Translations under genes and position numbers: made by a program
NCBI GenBank assembly: GCA_934426285.1
Contig: CAKRYE010000018.1
Span: 1-37,624 of the forward strand
Length of the DNA: 37,624 bases
DNA from: an uncultured Blautia sp.
Lineage (GTDB): Bacteria > Bacillota > Clostridia > Lachnospirales > Lachnospiraceae
Direction of reading: 5' to 3'
The notes under the pieces: generated by a model
The model's database searches: none
Told to the model about the DNA's origin: nothing
Seen by the model: the letters and a program-made list of their open reading frames with translations, nothing else
Shown: positions 13,720 through 23,199 of the stretch, piece after piece
Layout of the letters: each line of letters starts with the position of its first letter
Numbering within the stretch: the stretch's first letter is position 1

Positions 13720-16134
13720 ATGAAAAAAAGTAGAGGAATCGTAGTGCTGCTTCTTACGGTGATTCTGACAGTGTTCTTTTGCTTTACTGCAGCCGTAGGT
13801 ATCGGTCCTACTGGAACCGGCGCAGCAAAACATATTAACACAGGTCTGGATCTTTCCGGTGGTGTCAGCATTACCTATCAGACCAAGAAGAGCGATCCTA
13901 CCAAAGAGGAAATGTCAGATACTATCTATAAGCTGCAGAAGCGTGTAGAGCAGTACAGTACAGAAGCACAGGTATATCAGGAAGGCTCTGACAGAATCAC
14001 TGTTGAAATTCCTGGCGTAACAGATGCAGATGAAATTCTGAATGACCTGGGCAAACCTGGATCATTATATTTCATCACACAGGAGGATGCAGACGGCAAT
14101 CAGAACTTTACCACAGGACAGAATGGTTATGTGCTTGCAAGAAGCATGGATGAGATCAAGGAATCCGGCAGTGTTGTTCTGGAAGGTAGTGATGTAGCTG
14201 ACGCAGAGGGCGGAGCTATTCAGAATCAGAGTACCAGTGCCAAGGAATATGTAGTCAGCCTGACACTTACATCTGACGGCGAAAACAGTGGAAAAGAAAA
14301 ATTCTCTGAGGCAACCAAAGAAAACGTAGGCAAGCAGATTGCCATCATTTATGATAATCAGGTTGTAAGTGCTCCAAATGTAAATGAGCAGATTTCCGGT
14401 GGAAAAGCACAGATCAGTGGTATGAAGGATCTGGAAGAGGCACAGAATCTTGCTTCTTATATCCGTATCGGTTCTCTTAGCCTTGAACTTGAGGAACTTC
14501 GTTCCAGCGTGGTAGCTGCACAGCTTGGTGAAGAAGCGATCTCTACCAGTGTTATGGCAGGTGCTATAGGACTTATAATCGTAATTGTGTTTATGATTAT
14601 TGCATATCGTGTTCCGGGTATTGTTGCAGGAATTGCATTGATTCTTTATACAGTCCTGATGCTGATCACACTGAATGCTTTTGACATTACCCTGACGCTT
14701 CCGGGTATTGCAGGTATTATTCTGGGTATTGGTATGGCAGTAGATGCCAACGTTATTATTTATGCCCGAATCCGAGAGGAAATAGGTGCAGGTGTTTCTG
14801 TGCGGAGCGCTATCAAGGCTGGTTTCAGCAAAGCTTTTTCTGCTATCTTTGATGGAAATATTACAACATTGATTGCAGCTTTTGTATTAATGTGGCTGGG
14901 CTCAGGTACAGTTAAGGGATTTGCTTATACGCTGGCACTTGGTATTGTTATTTCAATGTTCACATCACTGGTTGTATCCAGACTGATCGTGAATGCACTG
15001 TATGCAGTAGGTATACATGATCCTAAGTTTTATGGAAGCACCAAAGAGCGTAAAGCAATTAATTTTGTGGGAAAAAGAAAAGTATTTTTTATTGTTTCTA
15101 TTATCCTGATTCTGAGTGGTCCTGCTGCAATGCTGATCAACTCTCAGGCAGGTAACAAAGCATTGAATTATAGCCTTGAGTTTTCAGGCGGTACTTCAAC
15201 AACAGTTACATTTAATGAAGACATGGATATTAAAACCATTGATTCAGAGGTGACTCCGGTCGTTGAAGAAGTGACCGGTGACAAGAATGTACAGCCTACT
15301 AAGGTTGTGGGAACCAATCAGGTAGTGATCAAAACACGTTCTCTGACTCAGGAAGAACGTGAAGCTTTACAGAATGCCCTGGTTGAAAAATTTGGAGTGG
15401 ATGAGAATACTATTTCCACAGAGAGCATTTCCTCTACAGTAAGTAAAGAGATGCGTCAGGATGCAATCGTAGCTGTGATTGTTGCAACAATCTGCATGCT
15501 TCTTTATATCTGGTTCAGATTTAAGGATATTCGTTTTGCCAGCAGTGCGGTTCTTGCCCTTCTCCATGACGTTCTGGTAGTGCTTGCGTTCTATGCGATT
15601 GCCAGAATATCTGTAGGTAATACATTTATTGCCTGCATGCTGACGATTGTAGGTTATTCTATTAATGCGACTATCGTTATCTTTGACCGTATCCGTGAGA
15701 ATATGCATGGAAGCCGTAGAATTGATAACATTGAAGAGGTTGTTAATTCAAGTATTACCCAGACACTGACCAGAAGTATTTACACTTCCTTTACTACCTT
15801 TGTTATGGTAGCAGTTCTTTATATCATGGGTGTTTCTTCTATCCGTGAATTTGCTGCACCGTTAATGGTTGGTATTCTGGTAGGTGCTTATTCTTCTGTT
15901 TGCGTAACCGGAGCTCTGTGGCTGGTAATGAAGAAGAATATTAAAAGAAAAGGTCAGCCGGCTGTTGCGACGACAGCTGCAGGAAAAACTTCTGGTACAG
16001 CCTCTGTTCAGAAGAAAACAAGAGATGTATCTCAGAAAGATCCTGCTCAGCCGAAAAAGAAAAACAGAAAAAGAGTAGCTGAGCGTCTGGCTGCACAGGA
16101 AGCAGCTCAGAATAAGACTGAGGATGAGAAATAA
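13720..16134 (+). CDS. secDF: Fused protein translocase subunit SecDF
   Basis: 804 residues. SecD half: TM1 (7-27), NTGLDLSGGVSITYQ (D1), a periplasmic-side domain to about residue 265, then five membrane helices with GIAGIILGIGMAVDANVIIYARIREE. SecF half from about residue 450: a first helix, LNYSLEFSGGTSTTV, an extracytoplasmic domain, then helices with MLTIVGYSINATIVIFDRIREN. It uses proton motive force to pull exported proteins from SecYEG. The two halves are one chain, as in many Firmicutes. The last ~65 residues form a long Lys/Arg/Ala-rich cytoplasmic tail. It is co-oriented with the SCIFF genes 40 nt upstream, sharing a GAAGGGAAAAG ribosome binding site region, and ends at a strong terminator. 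Confidence 0.96.
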   Translation: MKKSRGIVVLLLTVILTVFFCFTAAVGIGPTGTGAAKHINTGLDLSGGVSITYQTKKSDPTKEEMSDTIYKLQKRVEQYSTEAQVYQEGSDRITVEIPGVTDADEILNDLGKPGSLYFITQEDADGNQNFTTGQNGYVLARSMDEIKESGSVVLEGSDVADAEGGAIQNQSTSAKEYVVSLTLTSDGENSGKEKFSEATKENVGKQIAIIYDNQVVSAPNVNEQISGGKAQISGMKDLEEAQNLASYIRIGSLSLELEELRSSVVAAQLGEEAISTSVMAGAIGLIIVIVFMIIAYRVPGIVAGIALILYTVLMLITLNAFDITLTLPGIAGIILGIGMAVDANVIIYARIREEIGAGVSVRSAIKAGFSKAFSAIFDGNITTLIAAFVLMWLGSGTVKGFAYTLALGIVISMFTSLVVSRLIVNALYAVGIHDPKFYGSTKERKAINFVGKRKVFFIVSIILILSGPAAMLINSQAGNKALNYSLEFSGGTSTTVTFNEDMDIKTIDSEVTPVVEEVTGDKNVQPTKVVGTNQVVIKTRSLTQEEREALQNALVEKFGVDENTISTESISSTVSKEMRQDAIVAVIVATICMLLYIWFRFKDIRFASSAVLALLHDVLVVLAFYAIARISVGNTFIACMLTIVGYSINATIVIFDRIRENMHGSRRIDNIEEVVNSSITQTLTRSIYTSFTTFVMVAVLYIMGVSSIREFAAPLMVGILVGAYSSVCVTGALWLVMKKNIKRKGQPAVATTAAGKTSGTASVQKKTRDVSQKDPAQPKKKNRKRVAERLAAQEAAQNKTEDEK

Positions 16135-16153
16135 AAAATGAATCAATAATAAG

Positions 16154-16212
16154 AAGACTGTTGAGCATGAGCAGCTGTCGTAAAAAGCTGCTTATGACAA
16201 CAGTCTTTTTTT
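16154..16212 (+). terminator. Intrinsic terminator after secDF
   Basis: The outer stem AAGACTGTTG/CAACAGTCTT and an inner 11-bp stem (one wobble) form a long hairpin ending in a run of Ts. It separates the SCIFF-secDF unit from recJ. Confidence 0.92.
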
Positions 16213-16233
16213 ATGTAAAAATAATAGATGCAC

Positions 16234-16262
16234 GTGACAGAATCTTTTTTGTGCGGTAGAAT
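16234..16262 (+). promoter_or_regulatory. Sigma-A promoter of recJ
   Basis: GTGACA (16234-16239), a 17-bp spacer, TAGAAT (16257-16262), 34 nt before the recJ ATG. Confidence 0.7.
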
Positions 16263-16296
16263 AGGATGAGATTATGATGAAAACAGGAGATACAAA

Positions 16297-18009
16297 ATGG
16301 AAAAATGGGTTGTGGCTGCAAAAAGGGCGGATTTTAATTCTATAGGACAGGAATTTGAAATTGATCCGGTAATAGCCAGGCTGATCAGAAATCGTGATGT
16401 GACAGGACGAGATAATATCCGAATGTATTTAAAAGGGTCAATAGAGGATATTCCCTCGCCCTGGCTTATGAAAGATATGAAAAAGGCAGTGAAAATTATA
16501 AAAGAGAAAGTATCTGAGAAAGCAAAGATAAGGATTATTGGAGATTATGATATTGATGGTGTAATGTCCACATATGTCCTGTTAAGAGGACTGATAAGAA
16601 TTGGTGCAGATGTAGATACATACATTCCGGACAGAGTGGCAGATGGTTATGGTATTCATGAGCATCTGATAAACAGAGCGGAAGAGGATAAAGTTGACAC
16701 GATTCTGACCTGTGACAATGGAATAGCAGCAGTTTCTGAGATTCATCTTGCAAAGGAAAAAGGTATGACGGTAATTGTGACAGATCATCATGAAATACCT
16801 TATAAAGAGACAGAAAATGGACGGGAAATTATTCTTCCGCCTGCAGATGCTATTTTGAATCCTAAGCAGCAGGATTGCCCATATCCAGGCAAAAATCTGT
16901 GCGGAGCAGTAGTTGCTTTTAAATTGATTTCTGCTCTTTATGAAGAATTTTGCGTTCCCGGTGAGGAACTGGAGGACTTTTATGAACTGGCAGCTATTGC
17001 GACAGTGGGAGATGTTATGGATCTTCAGGGAGAAAACCGGATTCTGGTTAAAGAAGGACTGAAACGTCTGAAAAATACCAGAAATCCAGGATTGCGTGAA
17101 TTGATAAGAGTCAATGGCCTGGAGGATTCAAAAATCACAGCCTATCATGTGGGATTTGTCCTGGGTCCCTGCATTAATGCAAGCGGAAGGCTGGATACAG
17201 CTGCCCGCTCGCTGGCACTGCTGAATGCTGAAAATCAGGACGAGGCTGCAAAGCTGGCCGGAGACCTGACTGCGCTGAATCAGAGCCGGAAATCTCTGAC
17301 GGAAGAAGGAAAAGAAGTGGCTATCCATCAGGTGGAAAATACAGATTTGAAGGATGACAGGGTTCTGGTGATCTATCTTCCGGATTGCCATGAAAGCATT
17401 GCCGGGATAATTGCCGGTAGAATCAGAGAAAAATATCATAAACCGACTTTTGTGCTGACGAAGGGAGAAAACAGTGCTAAGGGAAGCGGACGATCCATTG
17501 AGGCTTATTCCATGTATGAGGAGCTTGTAAGATGTGCAGATCTGCTGATCCAGTTTGGAGGGCATCCTATGGCTGCAGGGCTTTCCATAGAAGAAAAGAA
17601 TATAGAAAAATTCCGCAGAAGACTGAATCAGAACTGTTCACTTACAGAAGAAGATTTAAAACCTAAAATTGTAATTGATGTGCCTATGCCAATTTCTTAT
17701 ATCACTAAAAACCTGATCAGACAGATCGCTCTTCTGGAACCCTTTGGAAAAGGGAATACAAAACCATTGTTTGCTCAGAAAGGCTTAAGGGTTCTGGATG
17801 CGGTTGTGGTAGGGCGAAACAGAAATGTGGCGAAGGTCAGACTGATGGATCCTCAGGGGACGGTAATGGATGGAGTTTATTTTGGGGAAGCAGATGAATT
17901 TGTACGCTTTATCAAAGACCGGCCGTCTGTTTCTGTTACTTACTATCCGGAAATCAATCAGTTCAGAGGAAGAGAAGATATTCAGATTGTTATTCAGAAT
18001 TATTGCTAG
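16297..18009 (+). CDS. recJ: Single-stranded-DNA-specific exonuclease RecJ
   Basis: 570 residues, close to the family norm. The DHH phosphoesterase motifs are present: IIGDYDIDG (about 81-89), TCDNGIA, VTDHHEI (DHH) and LGPCINASGRL. The DHHA1 domain has IAGIIAGRIREKYHKPTFVLT and GGHPMAAGLS, followed by a C-terminal OB-fold region. It degrades single-stranded DNA 5' to 3' in recombination and mismatch repair, using metal ions held by the Asp/His motifs. The start ATG 16297 is preceded by AGGAGATAC. It has its own promoter, and no terminator before apt. Confidence 0.96.
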   Translation: MEKWVVAAKRADFNSIGQEFEIDPVIARLIRNRDVTGRDNIRMYLKGSIEDIPSPWLMKDMKKAVKIIKEKVSEKAKIRIIGDYDIDGVMSTYVLLRGLIRIGADVDTYIPDRVADGYGIHEHLINRAEEDKVDTILTCDNGIAAVSEIHLAKEKGMTVIVTDHHEIPYKETENGREIILPPADAILNPKQQDCPYPGKNLCGAVVAFKLISALYEEFCVPGEELEDFYELAAIATVGDVMDLQGENRILVKEGLKRLKNTRNPGLRELIRVNGLEDSKITAYHVGFVLGPCINASGRLDTAARSLALLNAENQDEAAKLAGDLTALNQSRKSLTEEGKEVAIHQVENTDLKDDRVLVIYLPDCHESIAGIIAGRIREKYHKPTFVLTKGENSAKGSGRSIEAYSMYEELVRCADLLIQFGGHPMAAGLSIEEKNIEKFRRRLNQNCSLTEEDLKPKIVIDVPMPISYITKNLIRQIALLEPFGKGNTKPLFAQKGLRVLDAVVVGRNRNVAKVRLMDPQGTVMDGVYFGEADEFVRFIKDRPSVSVTYYPEINQFRGREDIQIVIQNYC

Positions 18010-18028
18010 CGCAGTTTTTTGCAAAGGA

Positions 18029-18057
18029 TTGATTCTGCAATGAAAAGATGCTATACT
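18029..18057 (+). promoter_or_regulatory. Sigma-A promoter of the apt-rel operon
   Basis: TTGATT (18029-18034), a 17-bp spacer ending TGC, TATACT (18052-18057), i.e. an extended -10 as well. The start would be about 42 nt upstream of the apt ATG. Confidence 0.85.
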
Positions 18058-18105
18058 ATAAATTATTTATGAGTTTACATTGTAAATTTCTGGAGGAAAA
18101 TTAAG

Positions 18106-18630
18106 ATGAAGAAAATTGAAGAGTACGTTAGAAGTATACCGGATTTTCCGGAACCGGGAATTATTTTTAGAGATATCACAAGTGTTCTGCAGGATGCAGA
18201 GGGGCTTCAGCTTGCAATTAATTCCATGCAGGAATTCCTGAAGGATGTGGATGTGGATGTGATCGCAGGAGCAGAATCCAGAGGTTTTATCTTTGGTGTG
18301 CCTATTGCGTATAATCTTCATAAACCATTTGTACCTATTCGTAAAAAAGGTAAACTGCCTCGTGAGACGGTATCTGCAAGTTATGATCTTGAATATGGCA
18401 GTGCTACCATTGAAATGCATAAGGATTCCATCAAACCGGGACAGAAAGTGGTAATTGTGGATGACCTGATTGCTACAGGCGGAACCATTGAAGCTGCGAT
18501 AAAGCTTGTAGAGGAGCTGGGTGGTGAGGTTGTGAAAGTAATATTCCTTATGGAACTGGCTGGTTTACACGGACGGGAAAGACTTAAGGGATATGATGTA
18601 GAATCCGTGATTTGTTATGAAGGCAAATAA
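18106..18630 (+). CDS. apt: Adenine phosphoribosyltransferase
   Basis: 174 residues, typical length. It starts with IPDFPEPGIIFRDIT, the conserved N-terminal segment. The PRPP-binding motif is VVIVDDLIATGGT (about 122-134), and ESRGFIFG and RKKGKLP are the other family blocks. It makes AMP from adenine and phosphoribosyl pyrophosphate for purine salvage. CTGGAGGAAAAT precedes the ATG. It lies 36 nt before rel, a very common Firmicute pair linking purine salvage with ppGpp metabolism. Confidence 0.97.
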   Translation: MKKIEEYVRSIPDFPEPGIIFRDITSVLQDAEGLQLAINSMQEFLKDVDVDVIAGAESRGFIFGVPIAYNLHKPFVPIRKKGKLPRETVSASYDLEYGSATIEMHKDSIKPGQKVVIVDDLIATGGTIEAAIKLVEELGGEVVKVIFLMELAGLHGRERLKGYDVESVICYEGK

Positions 18631-18666
18631 GCACAGCTGGTTGTGCAGGACAGGCAGGTGATACAG

Positions 18667-20994
18667 ATGGCAGATACAATAAAAAATACAGAAGAAAAAA
18701 AAGATGGTATACAGACAGAACAGGAGAAGCTTGAATCTGTAAAGAGGGCAGATGCTGCTGTAAAATCCATGCATGATTTTACAAGTCCGGAAGTACTGTA
18801 CAGAGAGCTGATAAACAGTGTGCTGAAGTATCATCCTTCCACTGATATTTCTATGATAGAAAAAGCTTATAAGGTTGCCAGTGAGGCTCACAAAGATCAG
18901 AAACGTAAGTCTGGAGAACCTTATATTATCCATCCGTTATGTGTGGCGATTATCCTGGCGGATCTGGAGCTGGATAAGGAAACAATTGTTGCAGGTCTTC
19001 TCCATGATGCAGTAGAGGATACATGGATGACTTATGAGGAGGTTGAAAAGGAATTTGGCTCAGAGGTGGCACTTCTGGTTGATGGTGTTACCAAGCTGGG
19101 ACAGCTGTCTTATTCTGCAGATAAGGTAGAAGTACAGGCAGAGAACCTTCGTAAAATGTTTCTGGCCATGGCTAAGGATATACGTGTAATTCTTATCAAG
19201 CTTGCGGACCGTCTCCATAATATGCGTACGCTTCAGTATATGAGACCGGAGAAGCAGCAGGAGAAAGCCAGAGAGACGATGGATATTTATGCGCCCATCG
19301 CCATGCGTCTTGGTATTTCGAAGATCAAGGTAGAGCTGGATGATCTTTCTCTTAAATATCTGAAACCGGATGTTTATTATGATCTGGTAAAAAAGGTTGC
19401 TCTGCGAAAGAGTGAGCGGGAAAAGTTTGTTGGTGCTATTGTAAAAGAAGTTAAACAACATATGGAAGATGCGAACATTAAGGCTCAGGTAGATGGTCGT
19501 GTAAAGCATTTTTTCAGTATATATAAAAAGATGGTCAATCAGGACAAAACGATTGATCAGATTTATGATTTGTTTGCAGTCCGTATTCTGGTGGATACAG
19601 TTAAGGACTGCTATGCGGCTTTAGGTGTGATTCATGAAATGTATAAGCCGATCCCCGGCAGGTTTAAAGACTATATTGCAATGCCAAAGCCAAATATGTA
19701 TCAGTCTTTACACACTACACTGATTGGTCCCAACGGTCAGCCTTTTGAAATCCAGATCCGCACCTTTGAGATGCATAAGACTGCAGAATACGGTATTGCA
19801 GCTCACTGGAAATATAAAGAATCTTCGGATGGCAAAGCGCCTGTCGGCAAGAGTGAAGAGGAAAAGCTGAACTGGCTGAGACAGATTCTGGAGTGGCAGA
19901 GAGATATGTCTGATAATAAAGAATTTATGAGTCTTCTGAAGAACGACCTGGATCTTTTTGCAGACAATGTATATTGCTTTACTCCATTAGGAGATGTGAA
20001 GACTCTGCCAAGTGGTTCCACACCTGTAGATTTTGCCTACAGTGTTCACAGTGCGGTAGGTAATAAAATGGTAGGCGCCAGGGTGAATGGAAAACTGGTT
20101 CCTATTGAATATCAGATTAAGAATGGTGACCGTATTGAGATTATTACGTCACAGAATTCTCAGGGACCCAGCCGTGACTGGCTGAAACTGGTCAAGAGTA
20201 CTCAGGCGAAAAACAAGATTAATCAGTGGTTTAAAAAGGAACTGAAAGAAGATAATATCCTGAAGGGTAAGGAGATGCTTACCCAGTATGCAAAAGCCAA
20301 GGGATTTAAAATCACTTCTTATACAAAAACGCAATATCTTGAGGCAGTGATGCGTAAATATGGATTCCGTGACTGGGACTCTGTGCTGGCGGCCATTGGT
20401 CATGGCGGCTTGAAGGAAGGTCAGGTTTTCAATAAACTGGTAGAAGCTTATGATAAGGAGAACAAGAAGAATCTTACAGATGAGCAGGTCCTTGAAGCTG
20501 CTGAAGGACAGGAAAAGCTTCATATTGCCAAGAGCAAGAGCGGTATTGTGGTGAAGGGAATCCATGATGTGGCAGTTCGTTTTTCAAAGTGCTGTAATCC
20601 TATTCCGGGAGATGAAATTGTTGGATTTGTTACCAGAGGACGTGGAATCACTATTCACCGTACAGATTGTGTGAATGTATTGAATATGTCAGAGATAGAC
20701 CGTACACGGCTGATTGAGGCAGAATGGCAGCAGCCTGATGTGAAAGCAGTGGAGAAATATACGGCTGGAATTCAGGTTTATGCAAATAACCGAACAGGTC
20801 TGCTGGTGGATCTGTCAAAGATCTTTACAGAACGCAAGATTGATCTTCGTAGTATTAACAGCCGGACCAATAAGCAGGAGAAGGCAACGATTTCTATGAG
20901 CTTTGAAATTTCCAGCAAAGAGGAACTTAGATCTCTTATTGAGAAAATCCGTCAGGTGGAGAGCGTTATTGATGTAGAGAGAACTACCGGTTGA
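18667..20994 (+). CDS. relA: Bifunctional (p)ppGpp synthetase/hydrolase Rel
   Basis: 775 residues from ATG 18667, preceded by AGGCAGG at 8 nt; an in-frame GTG at 18643 lacks such a site. The HD hydrolase domain has GEPYIIHPLCVA and LLHDAVEDT (HD...ED intact, so hydrolase likely active). The synthetase domain has RFKDYIAMPKPNMYQSLHTT; RFKD is the RxKD motif of bifunctional enzymes rather than RelA-type ExDD, and EIQIRTFEMHKTAEYGIAAHWKYK follows. A TGS domain (VYCFTPLGDVKTLPSGSTPVDFAY), a helical/zinc-finger-like region with KCCNPIPGDEIVGF and HRTDC, and a C-terminal ACT domain complete it. It controls the stringent response at the ribosome. Confidence 0.97.
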   Translation: MADTIKNTEEKKDGIQTEQEKLESVKRADAAVKSMHDFTSPEVLYRELINSVLKYHPSTDISMIEKAYKVASEAHKDQKRKSGEPYIIHPLCVAIILADLELDKETIVAGLLHDAVEDTWMTYEEVEKEFGSEVALLVDGVTKLGQLSYSADKVEVQAENLRKMFLAMAKDIRVILIKLADRLHNMRTLQYMRPEKQQEKARETMDIYAPIAMRLGISKIKVELDDLSLKYLKPDVYYDLVKKVALRKSEREKFVGAIVKEVKQHMEDANIKAQVDGRVKHFFSIYKKMVNQDKTIDQIYDLFAVRILVDTVKDCYAALGVIHEMYKPIPGRFKDYIAMPKPNMYQSLHTTLIGPNGQPFEIQIRTFEMHKTAEYGIAAHWKYKESSDGKAPVGKSEEEKLNWLRQILEWQRDMSDNKEFMSLLKNDLDLFADNVYCFTPLGDVKTLPSGSTPVDFAYSVHSAVGNKMVGARVNGKLVPIEYQIKNGDRIEIITSQNSQGPSRDWLKLVKSTQAKNKINQWFKKELKEDNILKGKEMLTQYAKAKGFKITSYTKTQYLEAVMRKYGFRDWDSVLAAIGHGGLKEGQVFNKLVEAYDKENKKNLTDEQVLEAAEGQEKLHIAKSKSGIVVKGIHDVAVRFSKCCNPIPGDEIVGFVTRGRGITIHRTDCVNVLNMSEIDRTRLIEAEWQQPDVKAVEKYTAGIQVYANNRTGLLVDLSKIFTERKIDLRSINSRTNKQEKATISMSFEISSKEELRSLIEKIRQVESVIDVERTTG

Positions 20995-21047
20995 TTTGGT
21001 TATGAGCGAATAATGAGATTGATTGTGTCATCTGAGAAAGGAAGTAT

Positions 21048-21677
21048 ATGAATAATTTAGAATTACAGAAGTGTATTCTGGGACCGGTTTATACAAACTG
21101 TTATTTTCTGAAAAATAAAGTAACCGGTGAGATGATCATTATTGATCCGGCAGACTGTCCGGAAAAGATTGAACAGAAGGTTATGCAGATGAACGGGAAG
21201 CCTGTGGCAATTCTTTTGACTCATGGACATTTTGATCATATTACAGCTGTGGAAGCGGTAAAAGAAAAATACCATATTCCGGTCTACGCCTGTCGTCAGG
21301 AAGAAGAGATGCTGAGAGAGCCCGCTATGAATATGACCTGTCACTACGAAAAAAGTTGTTCAATAGTGCCGGATGTTTTTTTGGATGACCTGGATGTATT
21401 CCGGACAGCTGGTTTTTCGATACAGATAATTCATACTCCCGGACATACAAAAGGAAGCTGCTGCTATTATCTGAAGGATGAAGGCGTCTTATTTAGCGGA
21501 GATACGTTATTCTGTGGCTCTGTTGGGAGAACTGATTTTCCGGGAGGCAGTGCTTCGGATATTGTGAGAAGTCTGCATAAGCTTCTGGATTCACTTCCGG
21601 AAGAGACTGAGGTTTATCCCGGACATGATGTATCTACTACTATTGGCTATGAAAAGAGGTATAATCCATTTGTATAA
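21048..21677 (+). CDS. MBL-fold metallo-hydrolase (glyoxalase II-like)
   Basis: 209 residues. Metallo-beta-lactamase motifs: LTHGHFDHI (THxHxDH, about 58-66), HTPGHTKGSCCYYL, FSGDTLFCGSVGRTDFPGG and YPGHDVSTT. This is the short form without the glyoxalase II substrate domain, common in this operon position across Clostridia. It probably hydrolyses thioesters or related esters with a dinuclear metal site; the substrate is unknown. AAAGGAAG precedes the ATG. Its last codons overlap the start region of hemZ. Confidence 0.92.
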   Translation: MNNLELQKCILGPVYTNCYFLKNKVTGEMIIIDPADCPEKIEQKVMQMNGKPVAILLTHGHFDHITAVEAVKEKYHIPVYACRQEEEMLREPAMNMTCHYEKSCSIVPDVFLDDLDVFRTAGFSIQIIHTPGHTKGSCCYYLKDEGVLFSGDTLFCGSVGRTDFPGGSASDIVRSLHKLLDSLPEETEVYPGHDVSTTIGYEKRYNPFV

Positions 21678-23181
21678 AATAGATATTTTATTTCTGGACA
21701 GAGAATTTGAGCATGATGTTTATGAACTGATAAAAGCATTTTATCCCGAAGCGGAGATACATACTCTATATGATGAAGCGGAAGCAGGAGAGTATGACCT
21801 CCGCTTCCGTGTGGAACGGGAGAATGAAACATATAAAATAAGCTATGATCGCAGGGAGAATGTAACAGCGGGTTTTACAGATAGAAAAGGTGTTGCTTCG
21901 GCAGATGTGATAGGAGAAGATAAACTGACTGTAAAAGATCCTCATGCTTTGCGAAAAGAGAATAAGGATGTGTTGAAATATGCGTTGTATCAGCTTCTGG
22001 TTAAACTGACCGGGCGTACTCTTCCCTGGGGAAATCTCACAGGAATCCGTCCGGCAAAGCTGGCAATGGGAATGATTGAGTCCGGGATGAAGAACACAGA
22101 GGCTGCCCGGGAAATGAGGGAGAAATATTTAGTCAGTCCGGAAAAAACTGCCCTTGCTGTTACAATTGCAAACAGAGAGAGGGAGATTTTAAAGGATATT
22201 GATTATGAGAATGGTTATAGTCTCTATATAGGAATCCCTTTCTGTCCAAGTATTTGTCTGTATTGCTCTTTCAGTTCCTATCCTTTGAAAGTGTGGGAAA
22301 AGAGAACGGACGAATATGTAGAGGCACTCTGCAAAGAAATCAGGGAAACAGCATTTTTAATGCAGGGTAGAAAATTGGACACGATCTATATCGGTGGGGG
22401 AACTCCAACAACGCTTCTGCCCCATCAGCTGCGTAAGCTTCTGGATACGTTAGGAGAGGCGTTTGGATATGAGGGTCTTGCTGAATTTACAATTGAGGCC
22501 GGCAGACCGGACAGTATTACCAGAGAGAAGCTTCAGGCAATCCGGGAGTATCCGGTAACCAGGATTTCTGTAAATCCTCAGACAATGAATCAGGAAACCC
22601 TGGACCTCATAGGCAGACGCCATACAGTAGAACAGACCAGGGAGGCTTTTTATCTGGCAAGGGAGCTGGGATATGATAATATCAATATGGATCTGATCGT
22701 GGGACTTCCGGGGGAAGATATTTCTATGGTTGAACGTACACTTGAGCAGATACAGGAGCTTGCACCGGATAGTATGACGGTTCATTCGCTAGCTGTAAAA
22801 CGTGCTGCCCGTCTTAATATTTTTAAAGAAAAATATCAGGAAATGTCCTTTGAGAATAATCAGGAGATCATGGATCTGACCATGAAAACTGCATACGAAA
22901 TGGGAATGGGACCATATTATCTGTACAGACAGAAAAATATGAAGGGAAATTTCGAAAATGTTGGCTATGCAAAGGTTGACAAAGCCGGAATTTACAATAT
23001 ACTGATTATGGAGGAAAAACAGCCGATCATTGCTCTTGGAGCAGGAGGCTCCTCCAAGTTGGTTTTTGATCACGGAAAAAGAATTGAACGAGTGGAAAAT
23101 GTAAAGGATGTTTCCAATTATATTTCCCGTATTGATGAGATGATCCAGAGAAAACGGACAGCAGTTGATAAATGGCTTTAA
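21649..23181 (+). CDS. hemZ: HemZ-type radical SAM coproporphyrinogen dehydrogenase-like protein
   Basis: About 510 residues. An N-terminal domain of ~150 residues, with NLTGIRPAKLA, is characteristic of HemZ. It is followed by a radical SAM core with CPSICLYCSF (CxxxCxxC), TIYIGGGTPTTL, FTIEAGRPD, RISVNPQTMN and NMDLIVGLPGE. It is related to oxygen-independent coproporphyrinogen III dehydrogenase. No other haem genes are in the window, so a different reaction is possible. The start is uncertain: ATG 21625, ATG 21649 or TTG 21670 (AGAGG 10 nt upstream). I give 21649; the first two overlap the MBL gene by 53 and 29 nt. Confidence 0.9.
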   Translation: MKRGIIHLYKIDILFLDREFEHDVYELIKAFYPEAEIHTLYDEAEAGEYDLRFRVERENETYKISYDRRENVTAGFTDRKGVASADVIGEDKLTVKDPHALRKENKDVLKYALYQLLVKLTGRTLPWGNLTGIRPAKLAMGMIESGMKNTEAAREMREKYLVSPEKTALAVTIANREREILKDIDYENGYSLYIGIPFCPSICLYCSFSSYPLKVWEKRTDEYVEALCKEIRETAFLMQGRKLDTIYIGGGTPTTLLPHQLRKLLDTLGEAFGYEGLAEFTIEAGRPDSITREKLQAIREYPVTRISVNPQTMNQETLDLIGRRHTVEQTREAFYLARELGYDNINMDLIVGLPGEDISMVERTLEQIQELAPDSMTVHSLAVKRAARLNIFKEKYQEMSFENNQEIMDLTMKTAYEMGMGPYYLYRQKNMKGNFENVGYAKVDKAGIYNILIMEEKQPIIALGAGGSSKLVFDHGKRIERVENVKDVSNYISRIDEMIQRKRTAVDKWL

Positions 23182-23199
23182 ATATTTGGAGGTAAGGTT

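Noticed and set aside
21649..23181. Firm claim that the protein makes protoporphyrin or coproporphyrin
   Set aside because: HemZ-like proteins share the radical SAM core, but no other haem genes are present and the substrate residues were not checked.
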